DNA of 64,000 bases from Gracilaria gracilis (GCA_030374805.1 JARGSG010000018.1:248001-312000), one strand, 5' to 3'; shown: positions 41,748 through 52,692, numbered from the stretch's first letter. Numbers and translations: made by a program. Notes: generated by a model from the sequence alone, not told the origin.

Positions 41748-41989
41748 AACAGTTGCGCACTATGTCCTGGGTGGAGATGTGGTTCGGATGAAATCGTGGT
41801 ACGTGCTGATGGCTTCCTGAAGGTGCTGCAGTGGACCAGCACGACAATAAAACACTATACTAGCCCATTTTGTTACAGGTGATTTCAGGAGCAGACATAG
41901 TGCGATGTGATCCCTTTTTACTGTAAAGTTCACAAACTGTGTTGCGCACAAAATATGTTTTCAGGAGCCACCCATTACTAACCCCATGC

Positions 41990-42130
41990 CTCCTGCGTGA
42001 GGATTTTGCTTCACGCCGTGCACTGCGTGAAAAAACGTGATTTGGCGTGAATCACGACGACGTGCGTGCTTGGCGTGAAGTTGGCGTGCACTTCACGCCA
42101 AGGATCGTGATTTCACGTGTTTTCAGCACG
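41990..42130. repeat. Cluster of GCGTGA / TCACGC words
   Basis: In 140 bp the core CGTGA or its inverse TCACG recurs about ten times, often as GCGTGAA, TTCACGCC or CGTGATTT, in both orientations. This could be a regulatory protein-binding array, or the decayed end of a transposon with subterminal repeats. Confidence 0.55.
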
Positions 42131-42753
42131 CTGCGCACGCTTTCTGACGCAGATCATGCTGAATCACGCGAACAGCAACCGACTTCTCCCGATCCGTGCT
42201 GTAGTGGATGAAGCAACCACACAAGCGCACACGTGCCAATTGCTTCGTGTGTCTCCCAAAGCCCTTTGGCATTGTCTAGTCTTCTTCTGCCCTAGAAACT
42301 TTGTTCACGCACTCCCACTGCCTTTTTGTCTTTGTCAGTCTCTTAATGCCCACCGCGTTGTTCAGTCCGCCACGGTAGTATAGACTGCTTTCATCGCCGC
42401 ATGTGGTCCCAGCATTCTTTTTCGAATCATTTATGACCTCGGTCCAACGAGCTCAATTTGGTCTAAATGCTCTTCGTAATTGCTTTCGTGACTGCCTCAT
42501 AATCTCTTTTAAGTTATATATCTTGTTGAGTTGAGGAAGGGAGGCGAAGGACTACAATTAGACACCTGCCGGTCATTTTCTTTACATAAGAGCCATGAGC
42601 TCTCCTTAAATGCCCTCGCTGTCGCCGCTCGGAGAGACGGCTGGGCTGCGACTATCACGAACGGATTGAGCGCGTAAGTGTCTCAATTAAGCTTCTCCTG
42701 ATACTGTCATCTGCCGTGCGAACCTTCACTTCCGACCAATCCAGGGGCCTTAC

Positions 42754-43075
42754 TTAACCCTTGTCAGGCGGACCCGGAATAGGTGATAATTGGCTGAAAA
42801 CAGCATTTTGAAGGAGGGCTTAACTAGGCACATAAATTGCAGAGAAGAATAAAACAAATTGCGTCGAATACGTCTCTTTTTCTTCTTTCGTTTGCCATAT
42901 CTCGTACGGATATTCGACAAATAGATCCTAAGATATGCGACGCAGACCAGATGGCCCAGAACGAAGCAACAAGCGCTGCAGAGACTGGAATTCGCTTCAA
43001 TTGTTTGGAAGAGGGCCTATTAAGATTGGAATAGACCCTCTTCCATTTGGAAGAGACCACTTCCGGGTGCATAAT
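42754..43075. repeat. Fragment of TTAA/CCCTTGTC-family element
   Basis: Begins TTAA then CCCTTGTCAGGCGGACCC. Its interior carries GGAAGAG and GGAATAG palindromes near 43010-43065, with GACCACTTCCGGGTGCAT. This closely parallels 56938-56986, where CCTCTTCCAGGTGCAT is followed in both places by CATTGCTGTA shortly after. The right end with TTAA was not found. Confidence 0.55.
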
Positions 43076-43439
43076 ATGGCGATAGCCCTACATTGCTGTA
43101 CTTGTATAGTGGCCAGCCAAGCCCCATTCCGTTATTTTGCACTACGTTGTTTGGTACATTATCGCATCTAAAACGTTTTTCACTAACTATAACAACAAGA
43201 AGCTTCTCCACCATCAAAAGATGGCCTGCAATGTCGAGTAAACACTAGATATTTGCCTTGTATACTTTTATTGCGCGCAATCCACATGCAACGGTTTAAA
43301 AGATACATGCTGCAGGCCACCGACATAATTAGAGCTAAAAGCACAGTTTGAGTAGCATATATAGCTTAGACCAGAAGGAGCAGCTGGCAAAAACGTCACA
43401 CAATATAGTAGTTTCCCTATCTAAAGAGGTATACATGTT

Positions 43440-43790
43440 TACGCTCTTATTGAAAACTTTGTAGTACAAAAGCGCAGAAATGTTTAGGATTCGTACTAAA
43501 AAACGTTTATCTATCTATGGTGATACTGGGGAATTGATAAAGACTTTCTATAAAGCATTTGGCACGAGAGCTGTACTGATAAGACAAACAAGTATTGCCT
43601 CCAGCTACGACTTTGCCATTTTTTCGTCCCCGTATTTAATATGCGATATACAGCATGGAAAACGTAGGTGATGATCACGCCGTTGACAGGTTCTGCACCG
43701 GTTTATTCTACTACAACTCCGGCGTCGTTGAGCACTTGCATGTACAAGGGTGCCCGTCGGGAAGGTTTAGGAAGACTCTATAACCCTTGT
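43440..43790 (+). repeat. Copy 1 of a dispersed cassette, diverged from 49.7-49.94 kb
   Basis: The stretch from CTCCAGCTACGA through ACGTAG, GTTTATT, CTACAAC and GGCGTC to AAGACTCTA aligns with 49753-49932 at roughly three quarters identity. A partial second copy of its left part follows at 43800-43931, with TTGGCAC, AAGAGCTGTACTGATAAGA. The downstream border touches another CCCTTGTCAGGCGG end (43785). Confidence 0.6.
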
Positions 43791-44021
43791 CAGGCGGACT
43801 TTATTGAAATTGTAGAAGCAGATTAGTACAGAAGTGCTGAGAATCGATTATTAACCTGTTTCGATACTGTAAAACTGATGAAAACTTTCTATAAAACCTA
43901 TTTGGCACAAGAGCTGTACTGATAAGACAAATAATTGACTTCTTACGCAGAGCTTTGTAGAACGATCTTTATGATCTTTATTTTGGATAGTGTAGGAGAC
44001 ACAGATCGGCAAGAGCCATAT

Positions 44022-44280
44022 TGTAGCGAACTACGCAAGTCGTTTCGATGATGAAGTTCGATGCCCGCTCTTTACTGAGAAGGCGTCGAGTCGTGGCTTA
44101 AATGCCACGACTGCGCGGGCGAAAAAGGAAGCGATACTAGTCTAGGGTGTTGCTTGCGCAATGGTCACCTACGCCATTGCTACCTACGCGCGCGTGGTTG
44201 GAGGCGGAACCTGATTCCTCTTTGGGTTCCGCCTGCAGCGCAGAGCCGTAAACGGCGTCTTAGAGCCGTTAACGGCTACA
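44022..44280 (-). repeat. gypsy 3' LTR
   Basis: 259 bp. The purine tract GAAAGAGGGGAG (minus strand, 44292-44281) directly abuts it. It contains the hairpin-like GTCGTGGCTTAAATGCCACG. Confidence 0.9.
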
Positions 44281-44292
44281 CTCCCCTCTTTC
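44281..44292 (-). other. gypsy polypurine tract
   Basis: The minus strand GAAAGAGGGGAG directly precedes the TGTAGC start of the 3' LTR. Confidence 0.75.
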
Positions 44293-44563
44293 AAAGAGAG
44301 AGTTGCAAACGAGCTCTCTGCGCCAATTCGGCTGGTGTGTTCTTGCGATTAAGCAAGCGCTTCAGCATGACCGGAACATCGCCGTAGATGCGCGATAGAA
44401 GTTCTATAGTGTCCTCATTCGAACTTAGTCCCTTCCAGCGGACCTGTACCATGAGACCTTCGGGCTTTTGCACAAGTTTCATCAGCCGTGCAACAGGCAT
44501 GCCGGTCTCAGACGAAATTACATGCGACATGATAGCGTCTGTATCCAATGAGCCTTCATGATA
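44293..44563 (-). pseudogene. gypsy chromodomain-like C-terminus, separated from integrase by TAG
   Basis: The frame continues the integrase frame after TAG at 44566-44564: YHEGSLDTDAIMSHVISSET, then VRWKGLSSNEDTIELLSRIY and DVPVMLKRLL. The W-K-G-x5-E-x-T pattern with a trailing helix is a chromodomain-like fold. Such tails direct integration to marked chromatin. No ATG follows the TAG, so the domain is made only by read-through or if the stop is absent in other copies. Confidence 0.65.
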
Positions 44564-45715
44564 CTACTTCAGCCTGGAGCCATGTATGTCCTCCGCAGCT
44601 CCGTTGCGAAGGTCTTCCACTTGGAAAACATAATCCGAGAGTGCTTTCAGAATACGTCGAGGGCCCCGCCAGCGCAGAGCCAACTTTTCACCAGCGTGAA
44701 ACTCTTCACGGGCAACCAAAACAAAATCTCCTTCCACAAAGTTGGGAAGAATTCCCTTCCTGGATTTCTTCCTGGATGCTTCTCGATTCTTCTGTAAACC
44801 ATCCTGTACCAGTGGATGCAACGCAACACACGCGTCTTGTAGGGCTTTGATGTTTAAGCAGCGCTCGCGAACGACATTTGAGACTTCCGTTGTCTTCTGT
44901 GTCGAAGATCTTAGAAATGATTCGATCGGAGGTGTCGATTTCATGCCCATAAAAGCTGTGACAGGCGAGGTGTTCATTCGATGAGGCGAGGGAGAATTGT
45001 TCAGGACGCTCTGAACTACCGGTAGTAAATCGGTCCACTCCTTGAAGTCCATCTGTAGTTCCGATGTCAGCGCTCGTAGTGTGCGCAAAATTTCCCTCCC
45101 TAGGCGCTCGACTGCGCCGTTGCTCCACGGAGTATAGGGAAGTGTGAAGTGGTGGGGGACGCGGAGAGCCTTGGAGAGTAAGCGCACGGTCTCGTTTCGA
45201 AAATGAGTGGGACCATCCGACATGAGGCCATTTGGAACTGCGAATGCTGCACACCAGTCTACAATCGCCTGCGCCACGTTCTCAGCTGCAGTGCTGTGGA
45301 ATGCAAACAGCCACTTGTAGTCAGAGTGATCGTCCCGTAGCATGAGAATATACTTCTCTCCACCATGGCTGGGTCCGATCTCGATGTAGGCGAACTGAAG
45401 CAAGTCGTTCGGCGCGGTGCCATGAACTGCGGGACCGAACGGTCGGGGAACCTTTGCTCCACCAGTTGTGGAAATGCAGTGGATGCAAGTGCGGACAAAG
45501 GTGTGGATGTCATCCCTTTGGGTCGGCCAGAAGAACTTTTGGCGAAGGTTTGCCCTGGTTGGGTTGCGGCCGCGATGTCCAGAGGGACCCGTATGCGCGA
45601 TTATGCACAAACGAAAGCTGAAGCTTCTCTGCACTCTTTGGAATCCATGTCGCACCATCGCTGAATTTCCAGAGGCCATCTTCCTTTCGTAGACCTGCTG
45701 GTCGCGAGCAGTCAC
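44564..45715 (-). pseudogene. gypsy integrase, first catalytic Asp replaced by Ala
   Basis: The real coding part begins near 45622, where the frame switches from that of RNase H (an indel around TCAGCTTTCG). The HHCC zinc finger is visible as HTGPSGHRGR with TCIHC. In the core, the expected Asp of LxFDYIEIG is Ala (LLQFAYIEIG; codon GCC instead of GAC). The second Asp (MSDGPTHF) and the Glu (SNGAVERLGREIL) remain. The C-terminal part has RWRGPRRILKALSDYVFQVE, an SH3-like GPY/F-type module. Loss of one DDE residue would abolish integration even if the stops were repaired. Confidence 0.75.
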
Positions 45716-46706
45716 TTGCTGACTGCACCGCGGAAATTTCGTCGGCTGTTGGCCATGAAAAGTCTTCCGCAGAGCTTGAGGGTAGGACAGGAATCTTCAC
45801 CAGACGGCGTACTGTTGGTGAGGCGGCCCAACGCGTGAGCATGTCGGCCCACACATTGAATATGCCTTTGATGTGAAAGCACGTGTAGTTGTACGCACTT
45901 AACTTCACTGCCTAGCGAAGGACCTTGAGAACGGATGGTAGACTTAGATCCGGGATGATTGAAAGCGGGTCAAAGATGAAAATGAGGTTGTTGTGATCGG
46001 TGTAAAGATCGAAACCTGCTGAAATTGCAACCATCCAATGCATTCGTTCCAGAGTTGGCAGAATAGCAAATGCTTCTTTTTCCAGAGTTGACCATCCTAG
46101 CTGTGTAGAGTTGAAAAGACCAGAGCAGAAAGCCAAAGGACTGTGGCGTTGCTCTTCTTGAGGTTGGTTCAGATCGGACAGGGGGACTTGCGTGATGATT
46201 CCAGACCAGATGTTGTCAGAGGCGTCTGTATACACTACAAGTCTCTGTTCCTCGTCCCTGTGAGAGAGTGTGACGCTGTGTGCAAGGGCATTTTTGCACG
46301 CACAAAATGCCTTGGTTTCGTCGTCGGACCATCCAAGCGATGCGAGATCTACCTTGGCCACGGACGTCTTGGTGCGCTTGCCAGCCTTCGTATACACCTT
46401 CTCAAGAAAGTGATGCAGCGGTAGGGTGAGGTTGAAGAAGTCTGGGATGCTCATCTTGACCCACTGCAGGGCACAAAGGAACTGCTGCAAGTGTGCCCCG
46501 TTGGATGGAAGTTCCATTCGGAGCAGACCTTCGAGCTGTCGAGGATCGTATTTCACCCCTTCCCCAGTAATGATTCTTCCACACCAACGAATAGACGTTG
46601 CAAACAAGATGCATTTCCTGGGATGCAGGCGTATGGAGTATTCTGCACAAAGCCTGAATAGTTTTCGAATTGCCTCTAGCAGCCCATCCACGGACTTGTT
46701 GTGCAA
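45510..46706 (-). pseudogene. gypsy reverse transcriptase C-terminus and RNase H, one in-frame TAG
   Basis: After the TAG at 46736-46734 the frame reads LLYRLDDILLHNKS, so the catalytic LDD of reverse transcriptase lies just beyond the stop. Thumb and connection follow, then RNase H with YTDASDNIWSGII, LEKEAFAIL and LYTDHNNL. TAG at 45914-45912 stands where the conserved Trp of the RWA motif belongs (VLR-stop-AVKLSAYNY), then HIKGIFNVWADMLTRW. The frame ends at 45510 after the indel that moves the integrase into another frame. Confidence 0.8.
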
Positions 46707-46733
46707 CAGAATGTCGTCGAGCCGGTACAGAAG

Positions 46734-49049
46734 CTATCGACGGAGTTCTGTCGGAAAGATTTCTGCTAAGACAGACTGAAGGTGGGTGGTTGCGTTAGTG
46801 GTGCCGTGCAGGACGCGAGTCGGCGAGAAAATCCCATCGGGGGTGATAAAGGACTGGAGCGCTTGAGAGTCTTCGTGGAGGGGAAACTGCCAATACCCAT
46901 GAGAAAGGTCGAACGTGGCAAAGAATTTCGAACCTGCGAGTTTCGTTAGTTCTTGCTCTATGTTCGGCATCGGGAACTGGTGTTTGACGGTGTACTTGTT
47001 CACTGGGCGGAGATCCACGGTGAATCGAAAACGAGCTGGGCCCGGCTTCGGAACAATCAAAGGCGCGCTGGCCCATGCTGAGGTTGAGTTGGCGTAGACC
47101 ATTCCAGTCCGAACAAGGTCTCCTACAAAGTTTTCGAGAAACTTTCGTTGTTCTTGAGAATAGTTGCGGAGTCTTACCCGTACAGGCTTTGCGTCTGGCG
47201 TAAGTTCAATCCTCAAAGGCCTGATATGTGCTGGTGGGCCTGCTGAGAGTGAGACACGAAAAATGTTCTTATGTTCCTGAATAATGGTGTTCAGCTCATT
47301 CAAGTGATTCTCACTCATGCCAGTCCGGCGTGCGCCTTCCGCCATCTCGGTCAGTGCAGCTTCAATGTCATCGTGCTGGTCATTGTCAATGCGGTCGAGT
47401 AGTGCGGGGTCAGGAAAAGGGTTCTGGTCCTGTCTGGCGGCGTTGTAGTCTACTCGTTGGCGGTTGGAGGCGACTCGAGAGCCTTCACTTGCACCACTGG
47501 CCACACAGTCCTTGTGGAGCCTCGCGATCATTAGACGGCTTACGTAGCCGTCGTTGGAGTTGACGGTTGGGTTGCCGACCTCTGAGCAATCGGCGCCATT
47601 CAGTGCAAACCGATTGTTGTCAAGCAGTGTCTCTGTGTCAACTCGAAGGTGGCGTAAAACGGGGCGTCCGATTAGCAGTTCTTCACAGGCCAGGTCGTTG
47701 TCGGCTACTAGAAAGGTGATGTTGACCAGTGCCAGGCTGCCGGAGGACAGATGCAACACGGTGCGTGGCGCAGTCCACGATCGGGAGAAAGCAAAACTCT
47801 GCGGTTCCGAACCAGACTTCAGAGCTACCGATAGGTGAGTTGGCTTGATGGCTGATATTTTGCCAATGCCTTTCAGAGCAGCCTTTTCGGCTAGACTCGG
47901 GGACACGATACTGTCGTCGCTGCCGTCATCACACCTACCAGTTCCATCAAGGCAGGTCCTACCGTCAGAGACGGTGATAAGACAAGACGAGTTGTTCTTC
48001 GACGTGGGCGGTGGTCGTAGTCGGTTGACCGTGCCTTTGCTTTCGCCCTTGTTCTTCTGACTACGAGTGGATTTGGCAGGACCATCTGCTGCCTTCTGAG
48101 CCGCAAAAACGGCTTTCATCTTCCGCTTTTCCTCATCTGTATACTTCTGACAGTCGTCAACCCAATGCCGTAGCCCTTTCTTCTTGCAACGTGGGTATGG
48201 GCATGGTGGCAATGGTCGTCGCGATCGGGATTTGCGTGGCTCGCTGCTCGAGCGAGCAGCATTGTTGGAGTGTCTGTGAGACTCCGAACTGCCTCCTTTC
48301 TGGTCCGCCTTGCGAGAGCGTGATGACAAGTTCTGCGGTGTTGGGCCGTTATCCAGATCTTCAAATGACTGTGAAAGCTTCATAGAATGCTGAAAGAAAG
48401 CTGGAAAATCGGATTTGAGTTCCATGTGCGAGAAAGCAACGTTTGCTTCCAACTTTGTACGAAAACATGTTGGTCGGACAGCGGAAATGACGTGTTTGAC
48501 GGCGATCTTTGGCCGGGATGTAGTGATCCATTTCAACCCGTTGCGTCTTAACAGAGAAAGGTAAGATGCAAAAAGATTTTCCATTCGCATCGGTGCAGAG
48601 GGATTTGACATATCCATTTTGAGTTCCTTCTCGACAAGCAAATTTAGAGACCGTAGAGAGATGGCAGTCTTCTTTGGCTTTGCTCTCTCTTCTAAGAAAT
48701 CCCGAAGCATTTCGTCGGTCAACATGTCGACGTCGGAGAAATTTGGAATGAGATTCAAATCGATGATAGACTGTATCCATTCTGGATCGACACAGTAGGT
48801 GAGATTGACTGGTCGTACGGGTTCAGTGGTCGTAGAGTCTACCACAGCAAGCTGGAGTGCTCGTGCTGTGATTTCCTTTCGATACTGGTCATATGCGATT
48901 AAAAATTTCCTGATCGAAGCGGAGTCTGTGTGAACAAGACGTGGATGGTTGATTGAGGTTGACACAAAATTCGGTTCTGTGTACATGACCTGCGGTTGCG
49001 ACGCATCCGTGTGGCTGCTTTCGCCAGGGTTCGACTGAGTGTCGGACAT
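46734..49049 (-). pseudogene. gypsy gag, protease and reverse transcriptase N-terminus
   Basis: 771 codons from an ATG. Residues 1-250 are gag, followed by a basic Ser/Arg stretch and a CX4CX6HX4C zinc finger (CPYPRCKKKGLRHWVDDC). The aspartic protease region has LDGTGRCDDGSDDSIVS and the closing motif LLIGRPVLRHL. Reverse transcriptase follows: LIVPKPGPARFRFTVDLRPV, FATFDLSHGYWQFPL and RVLHGTTNATTHLQ. It is broken by TAG at 46736-46734, ten residues before the catalytic LDD. Single-frame gag-pol organisation without a shift between gag and pol is usual for this lineage. Confidence 0.85.
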
Positions 49050-49088
49050 TTCGGTGATCGAACGAAATAGATGTTGAACGTTAAACTA

Positions 49089-49102
49089 GAGTAGTGGAAC
49101 CA
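49089..49102 (-). other. Candidate gypsy primer-binding site
   Basis: The minus strand TGGTTCCACTACTC begins 8 bases inside the 5' LTR and starts TGG, the complement of a tRNA CCA end. I could not assign the tRNA. Confidence 0.4.
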
Positions 49103-49110
49103 GTGATCAC

Positions 49111-49369
49111 TGTAGCGAACTACGCAAGTCGTTTCGATGATGAAGTTCGATGCCCGCTCTTTACTGAGAAGGCGTCGAGTCGTGGCTTAAATGCCACGAC
49201 TGCGCGGGCGAAAAAGGAAGCGACACTAGTCTAGGGTGTTGCTTGCGCAATGGTCACCTACGCGGTTGCTACCTACGCGCGCGTGGTTGGAGGCGGAACC
49301 TGATTCCTCTTTGGGTTCCGCCTGCAGCGCAGAACCGTAAACGGCGTCCTAGAGCCGTTAACGGCTACA
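49111..49369 (-). repeat. gypsy 5' LTR
   Basis: 259 bp, identical in length to the 3' LTR with five substitutions. Followed by target duplication CATAT (49370-49374). Confidence 0.9.
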
Positions 49370-49699
49370 CATATGCTCTGCTGCACCGTAGGGTAAACAC
49401 CTTACGCGTTCAAAGTGTCCCAGAAGGACATCTCTGCTCCTAAAAAGGGAGGGCGGGTAGGGTAAAAAGACAACTTGAAAGAACAAAGGTAGGATAAGAG
49501 AACCTGAGACGACAACAGTCGGAAAACGCGAGAAGAACTGCTAGATCGCGAGCAGAGCATTCGTTCGCTGTTGCCAAGGGCGAAGCCTTCCACTACAAGT
49601 GCCCAAAGGCGGTCCAACTGTTAAATCACTGGGCTCGGACCGACAGTGCAGATTACGTGCCACATCACCCAGATCTTATTGTCCTACCGGCCAGCTCCA

Positions 49700-49940
49700 G
49701 ATCATCAATAAATCTACTTCTGCGTTCCTGGAAAAGCCATAAATATTCTCTCCAGCTACGAATTTTCCATTGCTTTTTCTTCAATTTTTACGTGTTACAC
49801 AGCATGCAAAACGTAGATGAGTATCACGCTATAGACAGTTTTCTCACAGGTTTATTTTACTACAACGCCGGCGTCATTGAGAACTTTCATCTACAAGGGT
49901 GCTCGTCAGCAAGCTTTATGAAGACTCTAAAAGTACCTTG
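49700..49940 (+). repeat. Copy 2 of the dispersed cassette near 43.5 kb
   Basis: Aligns with 43440-43790. In both copies the plus strand has a frame for a short peptide (here from MQNVDEYHAIDSF with LFYYNAGVIENFH; there MENVGDDHAVDRF with LFYYNSGVVEHLH). Most codon differences change the amino acid, so selection on the peptide is not supported. Confidence 0.55.
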
Positions 49941-49989
49941 CTGGAGAACAAAGTATTATTTCTAATAATTTTATGTAACATTGATACAT

Positions 49990-50090
49990 GGAAGAGGGGT
50001 ATTCCGAGCGGAAGAGCTCTTCCGGGTATCTATTCCACAAAAATTGATACCCGGAATAGAATACTTCCGGGTACTCGACAAGGGAACCGA
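49990..50090. repeat. Terminal fragment of TTAA/CCCTTGTC-family element
   Basis: Palindromic GGAAGAGCTCTTCC, then GGGTATC/GATACCC and CGGAATAGAATACTTCCG, ending CTCGACAAGGG. The TTAA that follows in other copies is mutated here (GGGAACC). Confidence 0.5.
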
Positions 50091-50954
50091 GCTGCCCTTA
50101 GGTGATGCGCGCAAAGCGTCTTTGTCGTTATTCTGAATATATGGCAAGATTTTATATAGGCTCTGCTGCCAAATAGAAAATACCTTTCAAACTTTTGAGG
50201 TTTGAAACAGTTAAAAAACGCAACAGTTTCCTCATTCAAACCTTTGAAACAAATTTGCGAAAGCACAACTGACTACCGCTAAATTTTATATTGTCTTTGA
50301 TTAACTGACTGCAAGGCTTTGTAATTATTTGGCCGCGTTAGTCATCATGTAATTGTAGCCAATGAGAACCCTATAATGCAGAACTTGCAATTATGTCTCA
50401 GGAAAAGTTTAAATATACCGTGGTAGTCGAATCATTATATTTTAAACCAAGTAACGCTTCTAAAAATATTCTTGACAATTTTTGTAGCTTTTGTCTTAGA
50501 TTTGCACATATACCATTTCGTTTACAACTTTGAACAAGGTGACTACTGACTTTTGAGGCCTTTATTTACTCAGTTGGAAACACCAGCTTGGTTCACGGGA
50601 GCTAGACGGAATGAGGTTTTATATTTATGCTACGAAGACACATATAAAATACACAGCTTCCTCGCAAAGCTTTTAGAGCCTTGCTCTTATGTAATAGAAA
50701 ATGGGCAATCTGATCAAGTAGTAGAGCTAATCTGTGCAAATTCCGTTACAGCTGTGGTATTTTCCATTGTTTTGTTTTGTGTTTTGGGAACCTAAGTTGT
50801 TGGTAAATCCCCAAACTTTTAGGGCTCATATACAGAACGTTTACAAATACTGAACCTTATAAATTTACTCAAAAGAATGTGCCATATCACACGCCGCCTT
50901 TCGTACTTTTCTTTTTTGAGACACCAGCTGTTTGAACCAGTTTGTTACGTAGGA

Positions 50955-51079
50955 GTTATGTTGAAAATCGAGTGATGATATCCGGAGCACGAGACAGAAA
51001 AATTCGGGCCCGAGTCGAAGACGAGGGACCAATTTTTCTGTCGAGTGACCTGATATCATCACGTGATTTCCAACATAAC
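50955..51079. repeat. 125-bp inverted-repeat element (MITE-like)
   Basis: The left arm starts GTTATGTTGAAAATC and continues GTGATGATATC to GACAGAAAAATT. The right arm is its inverse, ending GATTTCCAACATAAC. The arms are about 48 bp with a few mismatches, around a GC-rich loop containing CGGGCCCG. No clear target duplication. Confidence 0.75.
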
Positions 51080-51237
51080 GGGCTTATCACTCAGCTTGGA
51101 AGGCACAGAAGGACCGAAACGCAATAGAGTGGGAGGAAAGCGCGATGTGAAATTTGTATGACAGGTCCGGCTGGTGACATCTCTTCAAAAAAATTTAATT
51201 TTTTAAAATGCCCATAATTGCGTTTGCGTTGGGCCAA

Positions 51238-51315
51238 ACTGATATCGTACTGATATCATGTGGTCCGAACGATATCGTACTGATATCAATGGACCGGTAC
51301 GATATCAGTACCCGA
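51238..51315. repeat. GATATC palindrome cluster
   Basis: GATATCGTACTGATATC occurs twice, 31 bp apart, followed by GTACGATATCAGTAC. Between them TGGTCCG and its inverse CGGTCCA-type words alternate. The whole segment can fold into nested hairpins. Confidence 0.75.
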
Positions 51316-51520
51316 CCTGGGTGATAATAAAAAGTGAGAGTCTGAGAAAAAGACATATCCGGCATGTCCTGCATTTGGAGAATCAAAAGGATACATGCCA
51401 AAACTGTTATTCCTCTTTAACAATCTCTTACATGCAACAATACTAACAGTTTGGGATAATGGGAAAGGCTCAAAAAACATTTCGAATTTGTGAACTACAT
51501 CCTGCGTTTCTGTAAACTTA

Positions 51521-51733
51521 GGCCCTTTCTACATATGGACATGGACATGCGTTTTTGGCACTGTACGCGACAAAAATTTAAAATTAATATATATTTACAA
51601 AGCAAAAATTTAAAAACAAATCTGATAGAACGATTCTGCATTGTCTCTTCCGTGGGGTCGCTTTTGAGCGACCCCAAAATCGTGGACAATGGACAATTTA
51701 GATTTTTGTCCATGTCCATATATAGAAAGGGCC
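51521..51733. mobile_element. Tourist-like MITE, 213 bp, TTA target duplication
   Basis: 27-bp terminal inverted repeats begin GGCCCTTTCTA and end GGACATGGACA, with one mismatch. TTA is duplicated at 51518-51520 and 51734-51736, the TWA signature of PIF/Harbinger. The interior is AT-rich, without an ORF, and includes a perfect 9-bp hairpin (GGGGTCGCT, TTTG, AGCGACCCC at 51655-51676). It could have been moved by one of the Harbinger transposases in this window, but no shared end sequence has been shown. Confidence 0.85.
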
Positions 51734-52692
51734 TTACAAATGCGTACTCGAATTAATCAAGAATTTGAAAAACTTCCATTTTCTGGCACCACATATCTTT
51801 AAAATCCGGTCATTACAAAACTTTAGAACTCTTGAGAGGTGAGGGGCAAATAGAACTGCTGCAGAAACAGTTGCATCAGATCTGCTCTGCGATTCGGGGT
51901 AAAACGTGTTCTAGAAAAGAACATCGAGCAAACAAATGTATTTTTACCCAAGTGGCAGAGATCTAAAACCGTTGTTTAATTATTTCAATAATATTAGACA
52001 CATTGTTACTATGTTCTTCTTTACTCCTTTCTCCAACAAAAAACAGAGGTCCTACCATGTACACGAACTGAAAACGAAGACTGACATGATGTGTAACATT
52101 TGCCTCACTTGGGGTTCTGCTCCAATATACATTAAACTCGACGTGCAAGAAATCGCCGCACACGATGTGACAGCCACAGCACAAAACCACTTCAGCGCCG
52201 AACAATTTTAACGCCCTGCCCTGCAATCGACATCCAGCTTGCAATCTAGAAGAAAAAGTGATCTGAATTGCTCCGCTGGTTCACGGAAAAAGTAGCAATG
52301 CGGAGCAAAAATGGACCACAAGCTGTCTATAGACGGCAAAATGCGACACCACAAAGTCGCTTCCGCTTTCCGTGTAGCAAAGCTTTTGGGTGGGCAAGCG
52401 TAAGAGGGTGTCACAGAGTCCGTTTCTGATCAGAGGAGTGCTCTGTTGTGCTTAGTACTGGACGGCTTCCACGATTGTGTTTTCCAGGTAACTGTATAGT
52501 GATAAGGACGACCGCCGGAGCTGTATTGTAGAACGATATCTTCATAATGTTACGGTTGATTGCAAAGAAGGCAACACAGAAACCCCGGCCAACCGTGGCG
52601 AACTTAAGTGCAAGTCAAGCACCAGGGTACTCGGAGGTCACGCTGTAGACGAACGAATGCCAGCCGGGATTAATTTATGAAGTTGTGCTGCG

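Larger units (their letters stand above)
44022..49369 (-). mobile_element. Ty3/gypsy chromodomain-type LTR retrotransposon, complete
   Basis: LTRs of 259 bp at 44022-44280 (3') and 49111-49369 (5') both run TGTAGC...GGCTACA and differ at five positions (about 2%). The 5-bp duplication CATAT flanks the element at 44017-44021 and 49370-49374. The order on the minus strand is gag, protease, reverse transcriptase, RNase H, integrase, chromodomain, the Ty3/gypsy order. The 5,348-bp element is full length, but its polyprotein carries three TAG codons and one frameshift, so it is not autonomous now. Confidence 0.95.

Noticed and set aside
43670-49940. A conserved short peptide (LFYYN-containing) encoded by the two cassettes
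   Set aside because: Nearly all differing codons change the amino acid, so there is no sign of selection on a protein.
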